A stretch of DNA of 64,000 bases from Spisula solida. Its lineage: Eukaryota; Mollusca; Bivalvia; Venerida; Mactridae. The DNA is taken from contig OX365948.1 of assembly GCA_947247005.1 (NCBI GenBank), positions 53,241,401 to 53,305,400 of the forward strand, in the 5' to 3' direction. Position 1 is the first letter of the stretch. Every line of letters begins with the position of its first letter. The translations under genes and the position numbers were made by a program. A model generated the notes under the pieces. That model was given only the letters and a program-made list of their open reading frames with translations. It was not told the DNA's origin and searched no databases. This document shows positions 47,001-56,266 of the stretch, in pieces.

Positions 47001-50000
47001 ACAGAAAAAGAGATTACATGTGACTGTTTACTGGTTTCTGTAAACTTTTATGCTTGACCTCTTGTCAAAAATGTTCATAACTTCGTCATTTTATGTCCGA
47101 TTTTGAATTTTTTTTTTAAATGTCCATTGGGAATTTCTCCCTTCAAATTTTGGAAAATTATTGCCTTTTTCTAATTGGGAAGGTACCGTTTACCAGTAGC
47201 AAACAAAGAAGGGAAAAAATCACTGCCTGGAACTGACTTGTATCTTCTTTTCATGATTGGGCATTATGCCTCAGTAGGACCTCTGATGTAATCAAGTATT
47301 TTCATCATGTCTGCATGAGTTGTGTCCCGTTATACAGTGCCCACCAAAAATAAGTATACAGTAAATAATTGTTGCAAAATTAAACTTGGTTAAATTATTC
47401 AATATCTGTTTACCAGACGGTCACAATAATATTAGTTTCTGAAACTACAGTTACTAAATGAGTCAAAATAGAGATAGAAATAAAGATGAAGATGTTCGGA
47501 ACTAAAATAACCATGTGATCAAAAAGGCTGAATTTTCCATCTTTTTGTGACAAAGTTACCATTCAAGAGGGACAAAGAAACTTTAGATTTTGCACCTAAG
47601 GTACCAAATAATGTATGGCCTTTCCATTTAATAAACAAAAATATTCCTTTTCTTCAAATATATTGTTGCTTCACCGTTCTGCAAGTAGTATTATTACAGG
47701 CAAGTAAGTGGACAAATTACATTTGTATACTTATTTTTGGTGGGCAGTGTATATTGTGGTAGAAAGATAGCCAAGTTTACAGACAGCTTTTATCTTCATA
47801 TGAAAAAAAGAATATTATAGAACTAAATTCTTTCTTTATAGAGTAGAACTATCGTTTAAAGCCAGTTTTTGGGATTGGCACTTCAATACATGTATTTGAG
47901 GCTACATTTGTACAATTTGTAATTGGTTTATTAGTCCCCTACCAGTTTTTGACCGGAGGGGACTATAGGTTTGCCCTCCGTCCATCAGTCAGTCAGTCAG
48001 TCAGTCAGTCAGTCAGTCAGTCAGTCAGTCAGTCAGTCAGTCAGTCAGTCAGTCAGTCAGTCAGTCAGTCAAAAAATCTGGATCCTGACATAACTCAAAA
48101 AGTTTCCAAGCTAGGTTTATGAAACTTGGCATGTGTAAAGGGGGCAATAAGGGGATTATGCACGTCTAAAAATATTTTGATTCTGACTATAATTGTGGTT
48201 GCTATGGCAACAGAAACATTGAAAATGGCTTAAAACCGGTAGGGGACTTCTGTATTGCTTGCAATTCTTAATTACTTGTTGTAATCTAGTATATTCATCA
48301 TGTCTGCATGAGTTGTGTCCCGTTATGTATTGTGGTAGAAAGATAGCCATGTTATATAATAGTAATGTCAGAGAATGAGATCAATGGCTATCTTCCTACT
48401 TCATTTTCTCCTTGTTTGTGTTGTGTTTATTCAACGAGGCTGTGTCTGTCTGTTTTGTTAGGTCACCCTTTATCTATGGACGAGTGTTTGTTCTGTGGGC
48501 ACCATGCTTAATACATCATCTTGATCTACTGGCAATAGTTTACAGACAGCTTTTATCTTCATATGAAAAAAAAGAATATTATAGAAGTTAGAACTAAATT
48601 CATTCTTTATAGAGTAGAACTATCGTTTAAAGCCAGTTTTTGGGATTGGCACTTCAATATGTATTTGAGGCTACATTTGTACAATTTGTAATTGGTTTAT
48701 TCTTTGTAGGATCTTGATACCCCCGGCACTATAAGTTGTAAGGGGGGTAGGTACTGGATTCAGCTTGTCTGTCTGTCAGTCTGTTCGTAGATGTATTCAT
48801 GTGGAGTTAGGATTCCACTCTTTCAGTTTTCGCACGATTTCCTTGAAACTTTCAGAGATGAACAACCTTGACATGTAGATGTGCATAAGGAGTGAATTTG
48901 CAATCGGCTGATTTTTATCAGAATTATGGCCCTTTTGCAGGCGGGGGTATACTAGTTTGATTTGAATTTAGGTTATTGGGAATAGTGACAGATCTGTTGG
49001 TTGTTAAAGAATCCTTGGTGTCTGATCCTTTTGAAGGATGAATTGTTGTTAAGTCCATTCTGTTGGGAGTCGTACCCCGATCGCCGGGTTTTAAATCCAG
49101 CACACTAACCTGGACCAGAAACATGGCTTCTGCAATCCTGAAACTGGAAACCGTATTGCGGATATGATATTTGCATTGGTTTATTTTCACTATTCTCCGT
49201 CAACATTGACAAGACCCATGGCTGTGGTTAGTAAAATGGGTTTTTAACTGGACAATCCAGGTTCAATTCCGAATCGTGGAAGGTTATACCCTTTCATGAA
49301 ACTTTGACATTAATGTCGATTTTTCTCCACATGTGGAGAAGTTACAGGTTCCACGTGGAAGGGTACATTAGTGCTGTTTAGGATACAGTCCATGAAAACT
49401 GGTTAGGTTAATCTGCGTCATAAATGACTGAAAAATTGTTGGGAAATGGCGTAAAAATCAAATTGACAAATAAACAGCATCCCCTGGTCAAATAATGGCA
49501 TGCTGTATAAATACATTTTTAACAAAATATGGGTTCAATACAGTACCACCTTTGTACAGCAATACTCTTTAGGAGCTGCAATTATTGACCCCTACCGGTT
49601 TTTGACCGGAGGGGACTATAGGTTTGCCCTCCACCTGTCAGTCAGTCAGTCCGTCAAAAAATCTGGATCCTGACATGACTCAGTTTCCAAGCTAGGTTTA
49701 TGAAACTTGGTATGTGGATAGGGGCCAATAAGGGGATAATCCGACCAAAAATGTGGTTGCTATGGCAACAGAAACATAGAAAATGGCTTAAAACCGGTAG
49801 GGGACTTCTGTATTGCATGCAATTCTTAATGACTTGTTGACCATTGTTTAGAGGTTGTAGCTCAACAAAGGTTAAATTTATTGTAAATATTGGGAAATTG
49901 TGAAGGTGTTTTGTAGAGAGGTTGTTGCTGTACAGAGGAATGCACTGGTGGGGCTGGATTGTATAACATTATAACAAAACACAATTCAATATAAATTGGC

Positions 50001-53000
50001 AATTAAAGTGTTATGTGGTGTGTAGATTTTTATCTCAAATCCCTGTGAAAATGGTATAGTACTGTTAGTACATGTATTTCATTTGAACGTGCTAATGGCA
50101 CCTGGCAGTGATTTTTTTTCGCTTCTTTGGGAAGGGTCCGGGTCCGATTGGGAATTTTCGCGTCGTGACAACTTGAAATTGGGAATTTTCATGAAGCAGA
50201 AAGGCCAAATAAAACAGAAAAAGAGATTACATGTGACTGTTTACTGGTTTCTGTAAACTTTTATGCTTTACCTCTTGTCAAAAATGTTCATAACTTCGTC
50301 ATTTTATGTCCGATTTTGAATTTTTTTTTTAAATGTCCATTGGGAATTTCTCCCTTCAAATTTTGGAAAATTATTGCCTTTTTCTAATTGGGAAGGTACC
50401 GTTTACCGGTAGCAAACAAAGAAGGACAAAATCACTGCCTGGAACTGACTTGTATCTTCTTTTCATGATTAGGCATTATGCCTCAGTAGGACCTCTGATG
50501 TAATCAAGTATTTTCATCATGTCTGCATGAGTTGTGTCCCGTTATACAGTGCCCACCAAAAATAAGTATACAGTAAATAATTGTTGCAAAATTAAACTTG
50601 GTTAAATTATTCAATATCTGTTTATCAGACGGTCATAATTATACTAGTTTCTGAAACTACAGTTACTAAATGAGTCAAAATAGAGATAGAAATAAAGATG
50701 AAGATGTTCGGAACTAAAATAACCATGTGATAAAAAAGGCTGAATTTTCCATCTTTTTGTGACAAAGTTACCATTCAAGAGGGACAAAGAAACTTTTTGC
50801 AGCTAAGGTACCAAATAATGTATGGCCTTTCCATTTAATAAACAAAAATATTCCTTTTCTTCAAATATATTGTTGCTTTGCTGTTCTGCAAGTATTATTA
50901 TTACAGGCAAGTAAGTGGACAAATGACATTTGTATACTTATTTTTGGTGGGCAGTGTATATTGTGGTAGAAAGATAGCCAAGTTTACAGACAGCTTTTAT
51001 CTTCATATGAAAAAAAGAATATTATAGAATTAATTCTTTCTTTATAGAGTAGAACTATCGTTTAAAGCCAGTTTTTGGGATTGGCACTTCAATACATGTA
51101 TTTGAGGCTACTTTTGTACAATTTGTAATTGGTTTATTAGTCCCCTACCGGTTTTTGATCGGAGGGGACTATCAGTCAGTCAGTCAGTCAGTCAGTCAGT
51201 CAGTCAGTCAGTCAGTCAGTCAGTCAGTCAGTCAGTCAGTCAGTCAGTCAGTCAGTCAGTCAGTCAGTCAGTCAGTCAGTCAGTCAAAAAATCTGGATCC
51301 TGACATAACTCAAAAAGTTTCCAAGCTAGGTTTATGAAACTTGGTATGTGTATAGGGGGCAATAAGGGGATTATGCACGTCTAAAAATATTTTGATTCTG
51401 ACAAAAATTGTGGTTGCTATGGCAACAGAAACATTGAAAATGGTTTAAAACCGGTAGGGGACTTCTGTATTGCTTGCAATTCTTAATTACTTGTTGTAAT
51501 CTAGTATATTCATCATGTCTGCATGAGTTGTGTCCCGTTATGTATTGTGGTAGAAAGATAGCCATGTTATATAATAGTAATGTCAGAGAATGAGATCAAT
51601 GGCTATCTTCCTACTTCATTTTCTCCTTGTTTGTGTTGTGTTTATTCAACGAGGCTGTGTCTGTCTGTTTTGTTAGGTCACCCTTTATCTATGGACGAGT
51701 GTTTGTTCTGTGGGCACCATGCTTAATACATCATCTTGATCTACTGGCAATAGTTTACAGACAGCTTTTATCTTCATATGAAAAAAAAGAATATTATAGA
51801 AGTTAGAACTAAATTCTTTCTTTATAGAGTAGAACTATCGTTTAAAGCCAGTTTTTGGGATTGGCACTTCAATATGTATTTGAGGCTACATTTGTACAAT
51901 TAGTAATTGGTTTATTCTTTGTAGGATATTGATACCCCCGGCACAATAAGTTGTAAGGGGGTAGGTACTGGATTTAGCTTGTCTGTCTGTCAGTCTGTTC
52001 GTAGATGTATTCATGTGATGTCAGGATTCCACTCTTTCAGTTTTCGCACGATTTCCTTCAAACTTTCAGAGATGAACGACCTTGACATGTAGATGTGCAT
52101 AAGGAGTGAATTTGCAATCGGCTGATTTATATCAGAATGATGGCCCTTTTGCAGGCGGGGGTATACTAGTTTGATTTGAATTTAGGTTATTGGGAATAGT
52201 GACAGATCTGTTGGTTGTTAAAGAATCCTTGGTGTCTGATCCTTTTGAAGGATGAATTGTTGTTGAATCCATTCCGTTGGGAGTCGTACCCCGATCGCCG
52301 AGTTTTAAATCCAACACACTAACCTGGATAAGGAATGTTGCTTCTGCAATCCTGAAACTGGAAATTGTATTGCGGGATATATATATTTGCAGTGGTTTAG
52401 TTTTCACTATGCACTGTCAACAGTGAAAGAGCCATGGCTGTGGTTAGTAAAATGGGTTTTTAACTGGACAATCCAGGTTCAATTCCAAATCGCGGAAGGT
52501 AATATCCTTCCATTAAACTTTGACATTAATGTCGATTTTTCTCCACATGTGTAGAAGTTCCACGTGGAAGGGTACATTAGTGCTGTTTAGGATACAGTCC
52601 ATGAAAACTGGTAAGGTTAATCTGCGTCATAAATGACTGAAAAATTGTTAGGAAGTGGCGTAAAACTTGAATTGACAAACAGCATCCCCTGGTCAATAAT
52701 TGGCATGCTGTATAAATACATTTTTAACAAAATATTAGTTCAATACAGTACAACCTTTGTACAGCAATACTCTTTAGGAGGTTTTTGACCGGAGGGGACT
52801 ATAGGTTTGCCCTCTGCCCGTCAGTCAGTCAGTCCGTCAAAAAATCTGGATCCTGACATGACTCAGTTTCCAAGCTAGGTTTATGAAACTTGGTATGTGG
52901 ATAGGGGCCAATAAGGGGATAATCCAACCAAAATTGTGGTTGTTATGGCAACAGAAACTTTGAAAATGGCTTAAAACCGGTAGGGGACTCCTGTATTGCA

Positions 53001-54536
53001 TGCAATTCTTAATGACTTGTTGACCCTTGTTTAGAGGTTGTAGCTCAACAAAGGTTAAATTTATTGTAAATATTGGGAAATTGTGAAGGTGTTTTGTAGA
53101 GAGGTTGTTGCTGTACAGAGGAATGCACTGGTGGGGCTGGATTGTATAACATTATAACAAAACACAATTCAATATAAATTGGCAATTAAAGTGTTATGTG
53201 GTGTGTAGATTTTTATCTCAAATCCCTGTGAAAATGGTATAGTACTGTTAGTACATGTATTTCATTTGAACGCACCCTAATTGGTACCAGAAAACAATGT
53301 TCTAATTATAAAAAGATAACAGTGACTTTGATTTGTCACATTGTCTTGTTTCATTCAATTTTTTGGATGTTAAGGAGAGAAAATCACCAAATTAGTTCAT
53401 GATGGTGTGATTCCACTCAATTATTTACATTAAGATGAGCATTCACTCAATTAGTCAATTCTTATCTAGAGCACTGTAGAAAGTCAGGCCAAAACTAATT
53501 ATAGTTATGGTTCTGGTAACATGCTGAAATAAAGAGAAAGGGGTAGGTAGGAAAAACGTGTTATTTTAAAATGATTTTATGCACAGGCAAATCAACACAG
53601 GGTTGCCAGCGACCTGAAAAAGTCAGGAAAAACTGATATTTTTTCAAGGTCAGTGAGTTGTCAGGGAATAGTGAATTGTCAGGGAATTCTGAATAATGGT
53701 CAGTAAATTTTTTTAGAAAAGTCAGGGAAAAGTCAAGGAAAAATAAAATTCTGGGTCGATGTTTAATAGAATGTTCAGAAGCTGTGGCAGTCTTCAAGGT
53801 CTGACTTGGTCTGAAAAAGGATCACTTCAGGAATGAGGTATTGATAGTTATTATCAGTTGGAAAAACTTGTTACACAATCAGCCTAAAAATGATTAAGAA
53901 TAAACCAAAACTAGAACGACCCTATGTACAGCAACATTTATAACAACACCTTAAGAATTTTTGTTAGGCGATCTTTACTACAAGTTTAACCTCTGTTGGG
54001 CAACAACCACTGAACAACATCCAATATTTGTAGCTTCTAAAGTGTGTTGTCTCACAGAGGTTTACTTTATATTCTCTAAGAGCATTTCAGCCCTCCTGCC
54101 AACAGGTAACTGTGTCATTAATAAAGAGTAAACAAAACAATTTTTTTTAAAATTTACAATGTCTACGATTTATACAAATTTTATAAAAAAATGTTTTTGT
54201 TTGTTTACTCTTATTAATGATACAGTTACCTGTGCCCCCCCCCCAAAGTAGCATTTCAGCCCCCTCCCACCCCAAAAAATATTGTTAATCCTCTTTATTG
54301 TTCTAACATTATTCCAGGCCGCACAAGAAGCAGCAGAAGCCGAGGAAATGAAAGAAGAGCTTGGACTTAATACCGACGATTCATTAAAAATGCTCATACA
54401 AAGTCGGCAACAAAGTCGCGAACAAGGCATGGATGGATTCTTTGATCAGTTAGCCGCTAAGTATGCTCAGCCGAAAAAGAGTAAAAGTTCAGACACAAAG
54501 AAATCAACTGGCAAGAAAGGGAAGAAATCCAAATAA
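34948..54536 (+). CDS. DNAJC9: DnaJ homolog subfamily C member 9 (histone co-chaperone), complete, 5 exons
   Basis: Join of 34948-35041, 39178-39330, 42640-42759, 45489-45700 and 54318-54536: 798 nt, 265 codons and TAA. Introns are all GT/AG with consistent phases. Residues about 15-82 are the J domain ([25 protein letters not shown] with HPD at 44-46, AVYDETG). '[20 protein letters not shown]' and '[19 protein letters not shown]' are diagnostic of DNAJC9. The C-terminus has '[20 protein letters not shown]' and a lysine-rich tail that may act as a nuclear signal. Length is close to that of vertebrate DNAJC9 (about 260). Known role: nuclear H3-H4 chaperone that recruits HSP70 through the HPD motif. 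The chosen ATG is the first in the exon and gives the expected N-terminus ([18 protein letters not shown]). Confidence 0.97.
35740..35907 (-). CDS. 55-codon ORF running from the spacer into the left arm
   Basis: Starts at the minus-strand ATG at 35907 (context 'gtcATGG'), reads [15 protein letters not shown] and then [15 protein letters not shown], ending at TGA. No homology recognised. It is exactly as long as its plus-strand counterpart and in the same frame of the shared arm. Expression is unknown. Confidence 0.3.
   Translation of the reverse strand: MDVYEQLKTYCEEKKVRFVTFNLFIETLRVPHYSIMFTGTICRRNLFNHYDIVDS
35877..36078. promoter_or_regulatory. Spacer resembling a bidirectional promoter
   Basis: GCGCATGCGCAC at about 35919 and GAGCATGCGCATT at about 36027 match the NRF1 palindrome. 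'gaccaatg' is a CCAAT box, and GACGTC lies just after it. Base composition is clearly GC-richer than the surroundings. ATGs face outward on both strands. These are motif resemblances only. Confidence 0.4.
36046..36213 (+). CDS. 55-codon ORF running from the spacer into the right arm
   Basis: Starts at an ATG in good context ('gcagccATGGcc'), reads [15 protein letters not shown] and then [15 protein letters not shown], ending at TGA. The last 40 codons are nearly identical to the minus-strand ORF; the first 15 differ although the length is the same. Upstream in-frame ATG at 36031 is an alternative start. Function unknown. Confidence 0.3.
   Translation: MAVESETTAKNVKKKVRFVTFNLFIDTLRVPHYSIMFTGTICRRNLFNHYDIVDS
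38401..38988. mobile_element. AGTCCCCCGCC element, ends CTTG|TT
   Basis: Left 'ttagtcccccgccacaaagt' folds on 'gtgggaggggatta'; inner right is 'ggcggggggttatagcggtc', then 'ttctgtactgccttg' before TT. Between are three imperfect copies of 'gcctgggccaaattg...aaggtcaaaggtttga'. It ends 190 bp before DNAJC9 exon 2. Confidence 0.72.
39178..39330 (+). CDS. DNAJC9: DNAJC9 exon 2: J domain with HPD
   Basis: Acceptor 'tttttcag', donor 'gtaaac'. Encodes [20 protein letters not shown] through AVYDETG. HPD is the invariant HSP70-stimulating tripeptide. The exon starts with the last two bases of the split Val codon and ends with one base of a Gly codon. Confidence 0.97.
39357..39975. mobile_element. CAGTG-terminus element with nested TTATGCCCCC element, TSD CTATA
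   Basis: CAGTGATTTTTTTCGCTTC and its inverted partner bound it; CTATA lies immediately outside both ends (39352-39356, 39976-39980). Removing the nested piece 39637-39919 restores a 336-bp element like the copies at 46888 and 50106. Confidence 0.9.
39637..39919. mobile_element. TTATGCCCCC element (copy 2), nested
   Basis: About 95% identical to 14449-14732. The uninterrupted host sequence at 46888-47225 reads 'attgcctttttctaattggg', so the borders can be read: element between a T run and TTCTAATT. Confidence 0.9.
39977..40112. mobile_element. GGAGAGATCA MITE (inverted copy)
   Basis: Reverse complement of 33900-34033. Its left end directly follows the CAGTG element, so that element seems to have inserted at this MITE's border. 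Confidence 0.7.
41335..41562. mobile_element. Relative of the 17868 element, right end lost
   Basis: Shares 'agaccaaatggtttctgttc', 'cttcaaactttagatggagg' and 'tcaaaggtcactgtgacctt' with 17868-18111. Its right end runs into the TA-flanked element that starts at 41566. Confidence 0.6.
41566..42408. mobile_element. TA-flanked element CTGTATTCCTAGA, 843 bp
   Basis: Ends 'ctgtattcctaga' and 'tctaggaatacag' are inverted, with TA on both sides. Subterminal zones are rich in CGCGAA/TTCGCG words that also mirror each other. No ORF of note. Confidence 0.75.
42640..42759 (+). CDS. DNAJC9: DNAJC9 exon 3
   Basis: Acceptor 'aatacag', donor 'gtaata'. Encodes acidic GEVDEEDD, then the DNAJC9 hallmark [20 protein letters not shown] and FEKTYK. 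Phase 1 at both borders. Confidence 0.96.
43113..43581. mobile_element. AGTCCCC element copy 2, with nested hairpin insert
   Basis: Left 'agtccccttccggttttt', right 'aaaccggtaggggact', ending 'taattacttg' before TT. Within the TCCG/TCAG zone lies an extra piece, 43193-43346, with mirrored ends 'gtacttaggtggctac' and 'gtagccacataaatac', absent from other copies. Confidence 0.8.
43755..44170. mobile_element. CACAGTG element filled with a 78-bp satellite (inverted)
   Basis: Left end 'cacagtgtataaacgggtca', right 'aaggtttatatatgctgtg'. Between are about 4.5 units of exactly 78 bp (anchor 'gaattgtata' at 43883, 43961, 44039 and 44117). Since 78 is a multiple of three it yields a spurious 114-codon minus-strand ORF with 26-residue repeats. 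Confidence 0.85.
45079..45331. mobile_element. TATGTCTCCC element, ends CTAG|
   Basis: Left 'attatgtctcccaca', inner right 'tgtgagagacatatg', then 'tttcttctag'. The core 'cagatttcaatgaaacttca' is shared with 11673-11908. Confidence 0.72.
45489..45700 (+). CDS. DNAJC9: DNAJC9 exon 4
   Basis: Acceptor 'ctaacag', donor 'gtaaaa'. Encodes [20 protein letters not shown], 'EILNNVMCS', '[13 protein letters not shown]', '[12 protein letters not shown]' and a basic end RKRK. This central helical region carries the histone-binding part in the known protein. Leaves at phase 0. Confidence 0.96.
46693..47285. mobile_element. AGGGGTCCTAC element split by a CAGTG element
   Basis: Starts 'caggggtcctacgattcc' and ends 'cagtaggacctctg'. 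The CAGTG element 46888-47225 interrupts it after 'aatggcacctgg'. The order of insertion is therefore readable. Confidence 0.82.
46888..47225. mobile_element. CAGTG-terminus element, TSD CCTGG
   Basis: Runs from CAGTGATTTTTTTCGCTTC to GGGAAAAAATCACTG. CCTGG flanks both sides. Nested in the AGGGGTCCTAC element. Confidence 0.9.
47931..48278. mobile_element. AGTCCCC element copy 3
   Basis: About 85 bp of TCAG repeats (47986-48070). Right end 'taattacttg' before TT. Confidence 0.83.
48716..48955. mobile_element. ATACCCCCGGC element in unit 1
   Basis: Left 'gatacccccggcac', right 'gcgggggtatactag' before TT. Relative of 20597-20850. Confidence 0.72.
49215..49470 (+). mobile_element. tRNA-derived SINE in unit 1
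   Basis: A-box-like 'ctgtggttagtaaaatggg', B-box 'ccaggttcaattccgaatcg', a body shared with 15985-16150, then a tail 'aaatgactgaaaaattgttg' and 'ggcgtaaa', reminiscent of tails known in molluscan SINEs. Confidence 0.65.
49585..49835. mobile_element. AGTCCCC element copy 4 (short TCAG run)
   Basis: Has only three TCAG units. Left end altered to 'tgacccctaccggttttt'. Ends 'taatgacttg' before TT. Confidence 0.8.
50106..50437. mobile_element. CAGTG-terminus element (duplicate of 46888 copy)
   Basis: Flanked by CCTGG on both sides, as in unit 1, so it was copied by the duplication and not inserted separately. Confidence 0.88.
51137..51493. mobile_element. AGTCCCC element copy 5
   Basis: Carries the longest TCAG array in the window (about 115 bp). 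The 'ggtttgccctccgtcc' stretch between hairpin and array is lost. Confidence 0.83.
51929..52169. mobile_element. ATACCCCCGGC element in unit 2
   Basis: Duplicate of 48716-48955, ending 'actag' before TT. Confidence 0.72.
52436..52665 (+). mobile_element. tRNA-derived SINE in unit 2
   Basis: Duplicate of 49215-49470 with small deletions in the body ('ttctccacatgtgtagaag'). Confidence 0.62.
52781..53019. mobile_element. AGTCCCC element copy 6, left end deleted
   Basis: Begins at 'gtttttgaccggagggga', lacking the first arm of the hairpin present in its unit 1 counterpart. Confidence 0.8.
54102..54233. mobile_element. ACAGGTAACTG hairpin element, 85 bp before exon 5
   Basis: 'acaggtaactgtgtcattaa' and 'ttaatgatacagttacctgt' are mirrored, giving a 35-bp stem. 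The host words 'agcatttcagcc' occur on both sides. A longer relative with the same ends is at 60992-61556. Confidence 0.78.
54318..54536 (+). CDS. DNAJC9: DNAJC9 exon 5: C-terminus
   Basis: Acceptor 'attccag'. 72 codons and TAA. Encodes [20 protein letters not shown], '[20 protein letters not shown]', 'LAAKYAQ' and a Lys/Ser tail ending KGKKSK. All are recognisable DNAJC9 C-terminal blocks. Confidence 0.97.
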   Translation, partial: AAQEAAEAEEMKEELGLNTDDSLKMLIQSRQQSREQGMDGFFDQLAAKYAQPKKSKSSDTKKSTGKKGKKSK

Positions 54537-54620
54537 CGAAAAACAATTGTTTCGATATGGCTAGAATGTGATATTATTATTTATATTGTGAGTTACAAGT
54601 TTTGTGATGGAATCTCTTCA

Positions 54621-54626
54621 AATAAA
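54621..54626 (+). promoter_or_regulatory. Candidate DNAJC9 poly(A) signal AATAAA
   Basis: The first AATAAA after the stop, 85 bp downstream, which would give a short 3' UTR. Confidence 0.6.
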
Positions 54627-54670
54627 AATTTTAAGCGCTTATTTCTTACAGTGAATGCTTCATACATTCA

Positions 54671-54932
54671 AGGGTCCTACTATTCCGGAATAATCGGGAT
54701 TTTCTGCATTAGAAAGATTCCAAGAATGAACATTCCTGCAGGAAATGGAAGTTATTTGAGGGAACAATTCTCAGCATTGACTAAGTCACGGTCATTTTAA
54801 ATATCGTTAACTGATTTTGAGCCATAGAAAATGTTTGAAACTGTTTTGGTGAATGGATGTGTGCTAAAGGCACTCAAAACATATCTGGGTCTTATTTTCA
54901 GGATTGGGCATCATGTCTCATTAGAATCTCTG
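54671..54932. mobile_element. AGGGGTCCTAC element copy 3, decayed right end
   Basis: Left 'caagggtcctactattccgg', inner 'aagaatgaacattcctgcag', then 'gaatggatgtgtgctaaagg'. The right inverted end has drifted. Confidence 0.7.
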
Positions 54933-55288
54933 GGTGACTTGACTTTTAGTTACAAAATGGTTTTAGAATGATGATGGTAGGACCAACTTTATGGAAGTGT
55001 TGGCCATAACCATTCGAAGGACCATATCCATGCTGTGGTCACTAAGCCAATGGTCAAGGTGTGGTCACTTTTAAAGCCAGTGGTCATGGTTTCAGCAAAG
55101 ATTCACCTGTGGTTATTTCTAGATGGTAGATATATGGTAATCTAGATCATCTGACCTTAGCCTGGTCCACAGATTGTAGGATTGAATTCAGGGCACAATC
55201 TGTCAGGGGCTGGTACTAGTTTTGGTCACAGGTGCAATGAGTACCAGGCCTTGTGTCCACAGATTAGGGGTTTCAATCAAGGATACTA

Positions 55289-56163
55289 CAGTAAACTCCC
55301 TCAAAACCGGACCCTGTCCGGACCGGTTCGAAAGTCCGGTTTTGTGGGAGGTCCGGTTTTAAGGGAGTTCTGTATCATGTACACTTTGATATGTTATCAT
55401 AGGGAATATACTGTGTTTTTCATGATACATGTTTACGTTACATGTTCAGTGCAACCTTTGAAGAGCATCACCATTAAGGGAGCTGCAAATATTTCAATTC
55501 TAACATCGATGAGTACTCAAATTGCTCATTTTTTTATTCGCCATCAAAACTATCCAATGACATAGACAGTGTATCCCGAAATGCAAGTGTGAGCTAATTG
55601 GAGACATATATTAATTAAATACGATTGAGTGCAGTGTTTGTCGTTATTACAACATTTTGATGGGCTAAACGATCCTTTGTTCCAGTAAATGTTTGTTGCA
55701 ATACCTACCTCAAGAACAAAACATCAAATGGAAGGACCGTTTTCTTATTACGTTCGTAATAAGGCAATTATTTAATTTCATCGCGGCGAATTTCACAAAG
55801 TATTTTTCACGCCTGTGTAAATTACACGCGAGACCGTTTAAGAGTAAACATTAAAAACACAACTTGTTAATCGCACCTTTTGTTATGACACGTTCTTTAT
55901 CTAACAATTAACAAAGTGACATTTTAGACAAGAAAAATGTACGCGTTAAGTTTTCCGTCAGGTGAGACAAATATACGCGTCCGGTATTCCGCAAGTAACT
56001 ATCGTTGAAAATCTTGTCAGCGGACCGAAAATGCCGTCCGGAATCCGGAATTATGAGAGTCCGGTATTGCGGGAGCTTTTTAAGTTAACTTTATAAGAAG
56101 AAAATACGGGACCTAGGAAATCGTCCGATTTTATGGGGATTCCGGTTTTGAGGGAGTTTACTG
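55289..56163. mobile_element. Pogo-like TIR element, 875 bp, TSD TA
   Basis: 'cagtaaactccctcaaaacc' and its inverted partner bound it, with TA outside both (55287-55288, 56164-56165). Further 'tccggtttt' words repeat near each end. No transposase ORF. CAGT ends and a TA duplication fit pogo/Tigger-type elements. Confidence 0.83.
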
Positions 56164-56266
56164 TATTTATGAGGGGCTAGCATTGGTCACAGGGGCATTT
56201 GTTGGTCCCAAATATAATTTTGAAAAACCAAGTTTTTTTAAAATATTTTGATCAGACACGGTACCT

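Larger units (their letters stand above)
46871..50088. repeat. Tandem duplication, unit 1 (3,218 bp)
   Basis: Begins 'gtgctaatggcacctggcag' and ends 'catgtatttcatttgaac'; the next unit starts with the same words at 50089. Unit 2 ends at 53271. Differences are sparse substitutions and small indels. Inside each unit a ~160-bp block ('agtttacagacagcttttat') is itself present twice (about 47774 and 48538). Confidence 0.93.
50089..53271. repeat. Tandem duplication, unit 2 (3,183 bp)
   Basis: Same order of parts as unit 1: CAGTG element 50106-50437, AGTCCCC element 51137-51493, ATACCCCC element 51929-52169, SINE about 52436-52665, truncated AGTCCCC element 52781-53019. The TCAG array is longer here (51172-51286). 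Confidence 0.93.
45701..54317 (+). other. DNAJC9 intron 4 (8.6 kb)
   Basis: Mostly the tandem duplication 46871-53271 and its internal elements. 45701-46690 and 53280-54090 show no recognisable feature. Confidence 0.5.
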
